This document shows, piece after piece, positions 28,101 to 38,573 of a stretch of 64,000 nucleotides of DNA. Each line of letters begins with the position of its first letter. Within the stretch, counting starts at the first letter, position 1. This stretch comes from Micractinium sp. NFX-FRZ (lineage: Eukaryota; Chlorophyta; Trebouxiophyceae; Chlorellales; Chlorellaceae). Below the pieces are notes generated by a model. It ran no database searches and was not told the origin of the DNA. It saw only the letters and a list, made by a program, of their open reading frames with translations. Location of the stretch: assembly GCA_029339195.1 (NCBI GenBank), contig JAPTJF010000087.1, positions 1 to 64,000 on the forward strand, given 5' to 3'. The translations under genes and the position numbers were made by a program.

Positions 28101-31100
28101 TGAACGAGCGGGACATCCCCACAGGTGCGCCTGCGGCGGGGGCTGGGGTTGCCGCAAGGGCTGTGCGAGTGTGTTTGCGTGCAAGGGATTGGGTGCATGT
28201 GCCTGCGTGCACATTGCGTGCTGCGTGTGGGATGAGCGACCGTGCAGCTGCCAGGGCGGGGCAGTCTGGGGGATGCACGCCGCATGCTGCTGGCCGCCTC
28301 ACTGGCACCTCCAACCCCGCCCACACACCGCTCAAAGGTCGAACCCGAAGCTGGCAGCCATGCCGAGTCGAGCTGAGCAAAACAAAAGCCAACAAATACC
28401 AAAAACAAGCGAGGAGCTGCAGTAGCCAGCTGCCCCATTCGCTTGTCCCCCCACCTTCTGCCTCCTCACGTCTCTCTGCATCTCAATGCTGGACCTCGCA
28501 GCGGGCTCCCTTGTGGATGCTTTAAGGGGGACCAGCTGCGCACTTGCACTAACTTTCCCACCTTCTACCTCCTCACGCTCGTTCCGCTTCTCAACCCAAC
28601 CCAACCTAACCTGGCTCCGTGCAGCGGGCCCTGAGTACTTCAACAAGGGAGGTCGCGGTGCAGTCACAGGCTGCCCCCGTTGATTCTTCCCCCACCTCCC
28701 GTTGGTTCTTCCCCCACCTTCTGCTTCTCACGCCCGCTTCCCAATGCAACCTTTCTTTTGCAGCTGGCTCCCTGGTGGAGTACTTCAACAAGGAGCTGGT
28801 GCAGGGGTGCAAGGATGCATACGTGCAGAGGTGGGGGTGTGTGGGGTGTGAGGGGGTGGGTGGAAGGGTCTGGGGCTCTCAAGTCGGGGGAGGGTGGGGG
28901 GCACTGGGGTTGCCGTCGAGTTTGCAGTACGTACTGCTTGGTGGGCGGCACCGGGCAGCCTGCGGCCGGCAGGCGGCGGCACAGACAGTCGTGTGGCAGC
29001 GTGCGGACGCCGAGACGCTGTGCTGTGGTGATGACTTCCAGCTGCGGCTGCTGCTTGAAGGACAGCTGACCCCAACCTGCATACACCATGTGCGCTCCCA
29101 CTCTCTGACCCCTGCCCTCCACCTGCCCTCCACCTGCCCTCCACCTGCCCTGCCTGGCCCCCACAGGGTGGAGCAGCTGCGGCTGCCGGTGCAGGATTCA
29201 GAGCTGGACGCTGCGCACGAGGCGGCGCGGGCGGCGGCGGTGCAGAAGTTTGAGCGGGAGCGGTTTGGGGGGCAGCTGGGGGCGCTGCGGGAGACGCTGG
29301 AGGCGGCGATTGAGCGGGAGCACAGGTGTGTGTGTACGTCCATTTGTGTGTGTGCGTCCATTTGTGTGTGTATGAAGGGTAGGGTGGTTTGCAAGGTGTG
29401 GCAGGGGACAGGCAGCTGAGATTGCATGTGCCTCACCGCGCTGCCATCATCTTGCCCCTCCTATCCCCCCTCCCTCTCCCACAGTGCCCGCAAGACCGCC
29501 AACACTGTTGCCTCCTCCTCGGTGTGCGAGAAGGCTGAGATGGCGTGCGAGGAGGTGCTGGACCGGGAGGCGCGGCAGCACCTGCCCAGCAGCGGCCGCT
29601 TCCGCGCGCGCTACGAGCGCTGCAGCGCGCAGTTTGCCCAGGAATGCGTAGGGCCGGCGCTGGCGCACAACAAGGGTGCGACCGGGGGCTTGGGTCGGGT
29701 GGGGTGAGATGGGGTCCCAAGCGGGGTGTGGAGGGTGCGGAGCACGCCTGCCCCATTCCTCATCGTGCAGCACACCCACGGGTATGGCCGGGTGCATGCA
29801 TCCCCTGCTTGTGGGGCCTCGCCACGCCCTGCTGCCTCCCTCCCCCCTCACCTCACCTCATCACCCGTGCCTCCCTGCCTCCCTCCCCCTCTCTGCCTCC
29901 CTCTCCGTCTCCGCAGACCGGCTGGCCAAGGCGTGGGCGCGCGAGAGCGCCCGGTTTGACCGCGACTACAACGACAGGCTGCTCAGCGGCATGGTCATGC
30001 TGGGGTGAGTTCCGGCAGGGGGCCGGGTGGGTGTGGGCGGTAACAGCTGCGGCGGAGACTGATGAGCGCACTCGAGAATCTCACCAACTCTGGCTCGCCG
30101 CCCACGGGTCACCCCACGGGTCACCCCACTTCTCCCTGCCCCTGCCCACAGCACCTGCTCTCCCTGCTTGCGGCCCGGCAGCCTTGCTTGTGTCACACAC
30201 CGTGAGTTGCCTCACACACACTTACAACCACTCCTTTCCTGCTCCCACCCCTCCTCTGACCGCCCCCCACAGGCTGGTGGCCATCCTAGTGTTCCGCTTT
30301 GTGGTGCGGGTGCAGCTGGGCGAGACGGCGGGCTGGGTGACCTTTGTCTTTCTGCAGGTGAACACATAGTAGCACACGCTGGCTTGCCCTGGCTGCTGCT
30401 TCTTTGCTGCTGCTTTGATTCTACGTGCCCTGCCCCTGGGCTGGCACCTGCGCCTGCTCAGCTCCTGCATCTTGCCAGCACCGGGCAGCCTTTCCCACAG
30501 GCCTTCCCATGCCGCTTACATTGGCGGCACCCTCTGAGCCCCTTCGCACCATCCCCACGCCTCCCCCTTTACCCACCCCCTGCCTGCCTGCCCCCCCCCA
30601 CCCCGCCCCGCCACCCCCAGGTGTACCCCCGCACCTTCATCGGAGACACCTCCATGTACGACAAGGCATGGTGGCAGATGCTGGTCAAGGGCTGGGAGCT
30701 GCTGGTGTTCAACTCAGGTAGTTGTTTGGGGGGGCACACCCGGCAGCACAGCATTTGGGGGAACCAAAATTTGGGCACCTGGCGACAGGCGCGGGTGTTC
30801 AACCCACAGATATGTTGGGCATGGGGGCTGGGCACGTGCTGGCGGGGAGCGTGGGCACCACCCTGCGTGCCAGCCAGCCAGCCCTCCCTGCGCCTGCAAC
30901 TGGCCGGTGCTCCGGCACCGCCTATACCTCAGCCCGCTGTCCTTCCCAAATCCACCCCTGCCCCACCCCCGTGGCTGCGCAGTGATGGATTTGGAGCGCG
31001 TGGGCGTGCCGCTGATGGTGGTGGCTGCGGCGGCGGCGCTCAGCCGGCGCTGGTGGCTGCCGCGCGCCCAGGCCTGGTGGCGGCGGCGCAAGCTGAAAAA

Positions 31101-31158
31101 GGCGGGGGCACACAAGCAGAGGGACACCACGGGTGTGGACCGGGACCTGGACGTCTGA
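25104..31158 (+). CDS. Guanylate-binding-protein (GBP/atlastin-like) GTPase, membrane form
   Basis: Sixteen exons: 25104-25210, 25341-25507, 25762-25865, 26082-26104, 26338-26407, 26697-26924, 27037-27180, 27534-27647, 28034-28124, 28764-28830, 29167-29325, 29485-29675, 29917-30004, 30273-30357, 30621-30717, 30983-31158. Phases close to 636 residues. Exon 4 is a 23-nt microexon encoding LLFIDTEG. A signal-peptide-like start (LGLQLVALLLVAGHAYA) precedes the GTPase. G1 is GPYRSGKS (73-80), G3 DTEG (131-134), and the RD of WLIQRDFLQ (229-230) is the GBP-type base-recognition motif. A helical region follows, then two hydrophobic segments (LVAILVFRFVV and VGVPLMVVAAAAA) and a basic tail. GBPs are large dynamin-superfamily GTPases that oligomerise on membranes. 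A signal peptide plus C-terminal membrane segments suggests a lumen-facing GTPase, an unusual topology. Confidence 0.85.
28502..28660 (+). repeat. Two decoy copies of GBP exon 10 acceptor end
   Basis: The true exon 10 starts at 28764 after TTTTGCAG. Upstream, CTCGCAG then CGGGCTCCCTTGTGGA (28502 on) and CCGTGCAG then CGGGCCCTGAGTACTTCAAC (28625 on) repeat its beginning (GSLVEYFN codons) with defects. Each copy is preceded by the same pyrimidine-rich CCACCTTCT(G/A)C(C/T)(T)CTCACG block as the true acceptor. Spacing is 123 and 139 bp. Confidence 0.85.
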
Positions 31159-32053
31159 GCCCCTCCTCCTCCTGCGCTGACGAGCGCTGTGTACCGCTTT
31201 GTTTTGCTTTGCTTTGCTCGAACTGCCCTCTGTGTACTGAGCGTTGCTTCTGGCCTGCAACAGGCCTGCGCCAGTGTCCATGTGCCAGAAGCTGCGATGC
31301 CTGGTTGCAGTGTGGGCAGGCCAGAGCAGAGGGGGCAGCACGGGGAGGGTGCGGCCGGTGCATGTGAGGTGCCGGGGGAGAGAGGGGCTAGAACGACGCA
31401 TGAAATGCCAGAGGGACGGCTGCGCAGGGAGTGCAGCCGGAAGCGAGCTCGAGGGTAAAGAGAGGGACGCAACGAAGGACCGCATTAGAAAAGAGGGTAA
31501 AGATGATTAGCTTGAAAAAAGTGGGTGGGAGAATGCAGGCGCGCTGGTGGGCCTGGGATAATGTAAAGCTTCCGAGAGTGGTATGAAATGCAGGCGCCGC
31601 AGCGCCACCACCAATGAGAGGGGGGCAGGCGCGGGCGCAGTGCAGCTAACGCTTACCAGCAAACAAATCGACCAGTGATTCTTGGCAGGGGCGAGTAGTA
31701 CAGTTGTGTTGAGTTTGGGGGTTTGAGCTTGAAGGGGCGGCGGCCTGCTAGCCAGCTCTCAACTGCCGCCAGGCGGCGGCAACAACATGACCTGTGCAGC
31801 AGGGCCGCTGGGGCAAGCCACCGCCGCCGTTGCTGCAGCAGCAGCGTGCTTGCGGATGGCTGGGCACGCCACCCACAAGCAAGTGGCAGGCCAGGTTGAA
31901 GCCACCGCGGCTTGCGACAGACCTGTGCACCAGCGCACTTGCAAGCGCGCCTCACGCCGCCACGGCCGTGCGTCTTGCCCACCGCCACGGCGCGTGCCAA
32001 TGCTTTGCACCGCCCGCAGCTGCGGGGCTGTCTGTGTGTTCAGCGAAGGCGCC
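31159..32053. other. Convergent 3' flanks, GBP / BAT1
   Basis: No supported gene. TGTAA at 31562-31566 fits the green-algal polyadenylation motif for the GBP transcript, about 400 bp after its stop. Confidence 0.5.
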
Positions 32054-33879
32054 TCACACCACCACGGCGTGCGTCTTGCCCACGGTCATCAGGAATCCGT
32101 CCTCGGGCTCGACATGGAAGGCGAGGTCGCTGGACTGGCCCTCCAGCACCTGGCGGGGCGGGGGCAGAGGGGCGAGCAGGTGGCAGGGGGGGCGGTTGGT
32201 GAGGAGTAAGAGATGGGTGACAACTGACCGAGGGGTGGTTGCAGGGGCATGTGCCACAGCAGGCGCGCCATGCCGGCGCCGCCGTGACCCATCTCTACCA
32301 CAGCAGCAGCAGCAGCAGCAGCAGCAGCGCAGTGACGGATACAGAGTGCTGCGCGGCAGTGTATCTTCACCGCCTCCGAGGCAATGCAGCTTCAGGCTGC
32401 ACCCGCCCGCCCACCTGCGCCTTGGGTCCGGTGAACCAGGTGCGCGCGCCCAGGGAGCCGGGTGCAAACCACCAGCCGGTGGTGAAGACCAGCACAATGG
32501 CCACCGCCACGCCGGCGTAGTTCAGGTTGTCCTTGGTCACTGCACATTGGTTGAGATGTGTGTGAATGAATGGCTAGTGCGTGGGCCGGCAGGCAGGCAG
32601 GCAGGGCAGGCGGGCAGGCAGGCAGGACAGCTGCTGTGCTAAACCAAACCAACCGAGCTGCCCACAACCTGTGTCCCGACCCCCACCGTCCTGCGTTGTT
32701 GATGCCCGGCACAAGTGGTGGCTGTGGCACCGGGCATCCACCCACTCAACCCCAGACTCGCGACACCACACGTCACAGCAAGCACCCAAGATTCCACACA
32801 CGCGCACCTGGGTACTCGATGGGAAGCACGAAAATGATGGTGACAAAGGCCACCCACAGGCAGGCCACCGCCCCAATCAGGGTGGACAGGGAGCCCAGGT
32901 GGAAGAGGCCGCGCACAAACGTCTTGCGCGCCTGCCAAGGGGAAACGGGGGACCAGGCGGGGGGGCTTTGAGTCGGGCCAGCCGTGTGTACGTGCATCGG
33001 TAGAAGCTGTGGTGACAGGAGGCGTGCGCGGGGCAGGCGGCTTGCAGCTCGACAGTGCAGCGCCGCCTCCACGAGGGGAAGGCGCCAGCAGGCCCAGATC
33101 CCGGGTGCATGCTAAGGTGAGGACGGAAGGGGGGTGCGGCTGGGCAGGCAGGCGGGCGGGCAGGCAGGCGGGCGGGAAGGCAGGCGGGAAGGCGGGCGGG
33201 AAGGCGGGCCTGCGGGGGATGCCTGCTCACCACAGTGATGCGTAGCAGGACGGGGAGGACGTATGAGATGTAGAGGCCGATGGTGGCAATGCTGGTGACG
33301 GCTGTGAAGACGACGGACGACTCCAGCATGGGCAGGCCCAGGATGAAGGACTGGGGAGGGGGGGGAGAAGAGGGGCCCAGAAGCATCAGTTAGAAAGAAT
33401 GGGGCCACGGTGGGTGTGGGTGTGTGGGGGGGGGTGGGGGCCAGGGGTGGGGATTGGTCTCCAGCACAGCACGCCACAGCACAGCATAGCGCAAAAGCTG
33501 CAGCAGCACGCGGCTCACCACCAGCACGCAGAGCCAGACTGCGTTGACGGGGGTCTTGGTGGAGGGGTTGATGCTGTGCCACCAGCGGCTGCCGGGGACG
33601 GCGCCGTCGCGGGAGAAAGCATACAGCATCCTGTGCCAGGGGAGGGAGGGCGGGCATGGGGGGAGGGAGCCAGGGGGGGTTGATGGGCGGCGGGGGGCGG
33701 GGGTCATTGGGGCATCAGCTGCAACGCTGCAAAGGGGATACCGCTCAGCAGCTTCCCAGCTGCATGCACACACCCTCCGATTGCCAGGCACCCACACGCC
33801 ACATGCCCCACCTGCTGTTGGAGGTGATGGATGCCATGCCGCAATGGCTGGCCCAGTGGGGGGACTGCCCAGGACCGCA

Positions 33880-33925
<46 letters not shown>

Positions 33926-36900
33926 AACCAGCCTCACCAGCTGGTCGACGGGATGGAGGCCATGCCGCAGCACCCACAACACCCCACATCTAACCGCAAG
34001 CCAAAAGCAGTGCTTGCGGCCCACCTGCTGTTGGATGTGATGGAGGCCATGCCGCAGAAGAACTGCCCCATGAGTGGGATGACCATGAGGGCGATGCCGC
34101 GCTTGCCGTCGCCGTAGCGGGCCGCAAAGGCGTCCCACACCACCTGGGCGGAGGCGTAGCCGCCCGCCGTCTCAGAGTCGGGGGAGAAGAGGTACTCGGG
34201 GTCCTGGGATTGGGGGGGTGGGGGGAGCACGTGCTTATCGTCAATGAGACCTTACTTCACAAGGCAAAAGGGGCTGGCAAGAGGGAGGCATCCCAAGGGT
34301 CGGGGGAGAAGAGGTACTCGGGGTCCTGGGATAAGGGGTGGGGGGAAAGCGGTGAGCGTATTAATTCAGGTATGGAAACGGCAGACGTGTGTGTGATGAA
34401 GGGGCTGGTCTCTCAGATCACAAACAGGAACCGGTGACGGGTCCGCTGCTTCACCTTTTGCCTGCGCCGCCCAATACACCAGTGCTGCCGCCTCGCCAGT
34501 AGGGCGATACTGAGTCACACCACCTTAGATCCCGTTTTCCCAACTGAGACTGCCAATCGAAGAACAACAGCACAGCACACGAGAGCGGTGGCCGCCCGCC
34601 CCACCTGGATGCTGAAGAGGAGGGAGAGTAGGTAGAGGAAGCCGACGCAGAAGGAGCAGGCGACGGTGAGGATGATGCCGCGGGGGCCGCTCTTGGCCGC
34701 ACCCTTGGTCTCCTCCGTCATGTGCGCTGACGCGTCGTAGCCGGTGAGCGTGAACTGAAAGGGGGGACAGGGGGGGGGGGGGGCGGGGGCATAGGTGAGC
34801 TCCAACCGTGTGCCCCCACAAAAGGCGGGGGCAAGGGGGGCAGGCAGGCGGGGGGCGGGGCCTCCCCAGCCAGTTCAGTTACGGGGCCGTAGCGGCCAGC
34901 ATGCAGTGCAGGGGTCGGGCAGCAGGGTCGGGCAGAAGGGCAGGCATGGGGGGTGGGCGCCTTGGTGACAGTATGTGGCCCACGCATGCCTTCCCCGCCC
35001 CTCTCTGCCGCTCCCGCCATCCCCCTCCCCCCTCACCTGGCTCATCAGCAGGCCCAGCAGGAAGATCAGCCCGTTGTTGGCGATGCCCTTGTCTGAAGGG
35101 GGTCAAGAGGAAGAGGCGGGCAGACGGGCATGGTGAAGGGTGAGCAGGCGGCGGCTGGGTGCGTGGCTGGCGGTGCAGCGCACACGGGGGCTGACGAATG
35201 GAGGGTCTGCAAACCCCCTGCTGGGCGGCAAGCAGAGGCCAACCAAGATGTGTGCCTCTGCTTCTTCCTGCGTTCCTGCCGGGTCCTGCAGCCCACTGCC
35301 TGCCTGCTGCCTCCTGGCTCACCGGGGTGGTTGAACTGGGTGAACACATACTTGGCGCTCTGCGAGTGGAGGGTACCATCATGTGGCAGGGCAGGGTGGC
35401 TCGAGCTCTCTCAGGGCTATTGCTCCCAACCCCGTCACTCAGCTTGCGACCCCACGCACGGCACGCCGGCACCCTTCCTCAGGGGCCAGCCCCAGATCTT
35501 CTTTCCATAACGGCAGCAGCAGCCCGTCAGAGCAGCAGTCCGCTATCGACACATTGCCCGCCCCGCTAACCATGTGGGTGGGCGCCACCGCCAGCAGGGT
35601 GGCGATGAACACAAAGGTGCCCACGACGTGCCACACGACGGAAACACCGTTCAGGGTTGCCAGAAGCTTGTTGGCAAAGGTGTTGAGGCAGCCATGCACC
35701 ACCAGGGTGCCAGCGTAGATGCCCAGCAGCTGCGCCTGGGTGGGCACCCAGCCGCCGCCTGCGGTGGACAGACCAGAGGGAGGGGTGAAGCAGGGGGAAA
35801 GGGCACTGATGTCGTCGCTGGGCTGGTGTGCAGGGTCGGGCGGCGGGGCGGTGGGGCCGGAGCCGCCTGCAGCGAGGCCTTGCAGCAGAGGCAGGGCGCT
35901 ACCTGCCACGCATGCACAAAGAGCGGTGAGCACCAACGACAGCAGCAGCGGCAGAGGCGGCTCCAACGACAGCAGCAGGCGGCTGCAAGCCCCACCGTTG
36001 GCGCCCCCAGTGCCAAGAGTGACGATTGTGGCCTGCACATGGAGGAAAAAGGGGGTTGAGGGAAAAGGGTGCAGGCGCAGACAGCGCACAGAAGCAGCAC
36101 AAGGGATGCAGGCAGGCCGCCATGCATGCTGCTCATGCCATGCGGGTGACACCCCGCTGCCAGCATGTTGGCCATCCGCCGGCCGGGCGCACCAGGAAGC
36201 TTGCAAAGGTAAAGTCGATGCCGGCGGTGACGGCAACTGCGGTTGCATGGGAGGTGTGGCAGGGCAGGTGGCACAGTAACATTATAGTTCGCTCTGTTGA
36301 TCTCAACAGCCTTCAGGTGAGGCTTATGGCACACGACATGGGGGGCCAGCATGCACCCCGCATGCCAGCATGCACGCTCCAGCGCAGCCTGGCACCCGCG
36401 CCAGCGCCCCGCAGCACCCTCAGCGCAGCACAGGGCTGAACACCGCTCGCTGTGCGTGAGCGCGGGCCCCACCTTGACCCAGCAGGTTGAACCAGCCAGT
36501 GAGGAAGGAGGCCAGCGGCGCCCAGCGCTCGCCCGCCAGCTTGGCGGCCCTGCACCGGCCAGGCGAGCAAAGTTTTGGCACCGTGAGCACGCGGGGGCAC
36601 TGCCTGGGGGCGGCGAGCTGTCTGACAGTTCGCTGCCTGCGGGTGACTCAGCGCCGCCCGCTGGCTGCCCATTGGGAGGAAGTGAAGAAGGAAACTTGCG
36701 AATGAGCAGTCCCACTGGTGTATTGAAGACTCACCAGTAATAGAGGGCACCGCTGGTGGGGTAGGCAGAGCAGATTTCAGCCATGCTGCACGGCACGGCA
36801 AGGGGGCGGAGGCCAGACGGGGGGGTTACACCAACTGGCCGCCCGGGTGGGCGCGCCCGCATTGCATGGCAGACAGCTGAAGCGCGCCGACAGAGGTTGG

Positions 36901-37668
36901 CGATGCAACCGCACACCCAGAGCCTGCACTGCATCTGTGCAAAGGCAGCCGAGGGGCACGGACGGCGATCTGCAGCCACACCCCGCCCCCCACCTCAGAG
37001 CAACCATCATTGTAAAAAAGGAGACGATGACCCAGCCCCAGATGACGGCGATCGGTCCGCCGTAGGTGAGCCCAAACCCAAACAACTGGTGCAGGGGGGC
37101 ACGGCGAGGGAAGCAACGTGTCAGCGCCCAGGGGCAGGCGGGACAGCGGCAGCACAGGCTGTCAACACACTGCCATGTCAGCACCGGGCTGTCAGAAGGA
37201 GCAGAAGCAGCGCTGCCAGAGGTGGCAGTGGCAGTGCATCCCCCCAGCCTGCACCCAACCTCCACAGTACCCCCAGCAAGAGCAGGGCGGCCAGCGGGGC
37301 CCATGATGCAGCCCCTGCTGGGGATTGCAAACGACTAGGCGGTCTGCGCCGGGGCAGTCGCACTGCCAGCCAGCCAGCTGCCCTGCCGGTCCCCTCCTTA
37401 GGCGCAAGCGGCCCCTAATCCATGTGTGCACTTCCCTTTACTCCCGGCTCACCCCCGTGAGGCCCGTGAGCACCGACACCACCGTGAAGCTGACGGCAAA
37501 GTTGGAGAAGGCGCTGAGGCCTCTGCTGAGCTCCTGGTTGTAGCCCAGCGTGCGCAGCATGGCCTCGTCATCGTCCTTGGCCGCCACCGAGGCGGTGTCC
37601 TCCTTGATGCTGTTGTTGCCGCTGCCCCCCATAGCGACCTCGTCGTCTTGCTGCGGCAGCCGGGACAT
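32054..37668 (-). CDS. BAT1: BAT1-like bidirectional amino-acid / GABA permease (APC superfamily)
   Basis: Sixteen exons in transcript order: 37453-37668, 36994-37085, 36735-36785, 36473-36549, 36193-36236, 35996-36032, 35571-35758, 35323-35359, 35037-35092, 34605-34754, 34025-34203, 33519-33630, 33231-33350, 32808-32931, 32415-32539, 32054-32149. Phases close to 567 residues. The protein follows plant BAT1/GABP through its length: LGYNQELSRGLSAFSNFAVS, MAEICSAYPTSGALYYW, RWAPLASFLTGWFNLLGQ, TGYDASAHMTEETK, FFCGMASITSNSRMLYAFSRD, SIATIGLYISYVLP. About 12 membrane helices are expected. Homologues move glutamate, arginine, lysine or GABA across the plasma or mitochondrial membrane; direction and substrate cannot be read from sequence. 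The hydrophilic N-terminus (NNSIKEDTASVAAKDDDE) is longer in charge than in plants. Introns carry boundary duplications and a 42-nt C run. Confidence 0.9.
32301..32328. repeat. CAG trinucleotide tract in a BAT1 intron
   Basis: Nine uninterrupted CAG units lie in the intron before the last BAT1 exon. No coding role. Confidence 0.9.
33808..33846 (-). repeat. Copy of BAT1 exon 11 donor end (1)
   Basis: CCACCTGCTGTTGGA, GTGATGGA and GCCATGCCGCA match 34022-34060, the exon 11 end coding GMASITSNS and its donor. It lies 214 bp downstream in transcript direction. Confidence 0.85.
33883..33924. repeat. 42-nt uninterrupted C run
   Basis: A pure C homopolymer of 42 nt in the BAT1 intron between exons 11 and 12, between two duplicated exon-end copies. 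Length in the assembly may not be exact. G-quadruplex/i-motif formation is plausible. Confidence 0.9.
33937..33972 (-). repeat. Copy of BAT1 exon 11 donor end (2)
   Basis: CCAGCTGGT, GGGATGGAGGCCATGCCGCAG resembles the exon 11 end again. It is more diverged near the donor, yet matches over the GMASI codons. Confidence 0.7.
34299..34332 (-). repeat. Exact 34-nt copy of BAT1 exon 11 acceptor end
   Basis: 34 nt identical to 34177-34210, which contains the acceptor CCCAG and the first codons DPEYLFSPD of exon 11. A complete decoy acceptor plus coding start therefore lies 122 bp upstream of the true one in transcript direction. Confidence 0.95.
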
Positions 37669-38573
37669 GGGAAGCAGTGTGGGACGCGTGGCGGGGTGAG
37701 GCGAGGGTGAAGAGGCGGTTGGGGTGGCGATGTGACCGCGGCGGCGGGAAGCGGCGGCGGCAGGGGCGGCGGCGGCGGCGGAAGGCGGCCGCCAGCCACA
37801 TGAGATGGTGCGTCGCGCGGTGCTTGCGGCGCGCGCGACGATGCTAGTCGTGCAGCTTTAGCTTCAGCGGCCGGCCGCCCAGTTCGGCTCGGGTTTTTGG
37901 ATGTGCACATTGGCTGTGGCTTGGTGTGACTCGTTGGAACGCTGAGCTTGTAAGGCTAGCCTCACCATGGTCTCCTGAGAAGAATGCGATGCCCGAGCAA
38001 CAGTGCCCCTGGCCTGCAAGTGTGGGACAGGTGTGGTGCTACCCAGCCCGGTGCGGCTTTCCGGCTTGTGCGCTGTGGAGACCGCCTCCAACGATCTTTT
38101 GGACAAAAGATGGAATCCAGTCAAGTGTCTGGCGCATCGGACACACTTGCCCTAGGGGGCACAGCATGACAGCGGGACCCACTGCGCTGTGGGTCTGTCC
38201 ACCCGTCCGCTCCCTCCCACATCATGCTGAACATGACCCATGTGTGGGACTGTCAAGTAAACGGTGTGAGTAAGTGCATAGCCTTCAGTGCAAGCGCTGC
38301 AGGCTGTCTCAAGCAGGCACATGCAGCGACTCAAAAGGCCAGACACCGCCGCTGAGCAGCCAGCCGACTTTCTTGATTCCGGTTCATGTCCGCACCGCTC
38401 GTCACTTATGCAGGTGCACTCACGCATGCACACCCCAAGAACAGTTTCGCCACATAGGCTGCTTGTATTTACATGTGCATTCAGTTTACATCTGAGTCGA
38501 GGGCAACCCGCTTGCTCCTGACCTGGCCCGCTGAGTGCGCCCGCTGCCATGCCGCTGAACTGCCGCGCCCGCC
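37669..38573. other. Intergenic: BAT1 promoter and CAP10-A 3' flank
   Basis: No supported gene. The right part (about 38455-38545) is the 3' flank of the first CAP10 gene and is conserved with the flank of its tandem paralogue at about 45018-45105. Confidence 0.5.
38469..38490 (-). terminator. Candidate polyadenylation motifs of CAP10-A
   Basis: Two TTACA motifs (TGTAA on the minus strand) lie 80-105 bp past the stop. The same pair with the same spacing recurs at about 45030-45052 after the paralogous gene, which supports function. Confidence 0.5.
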
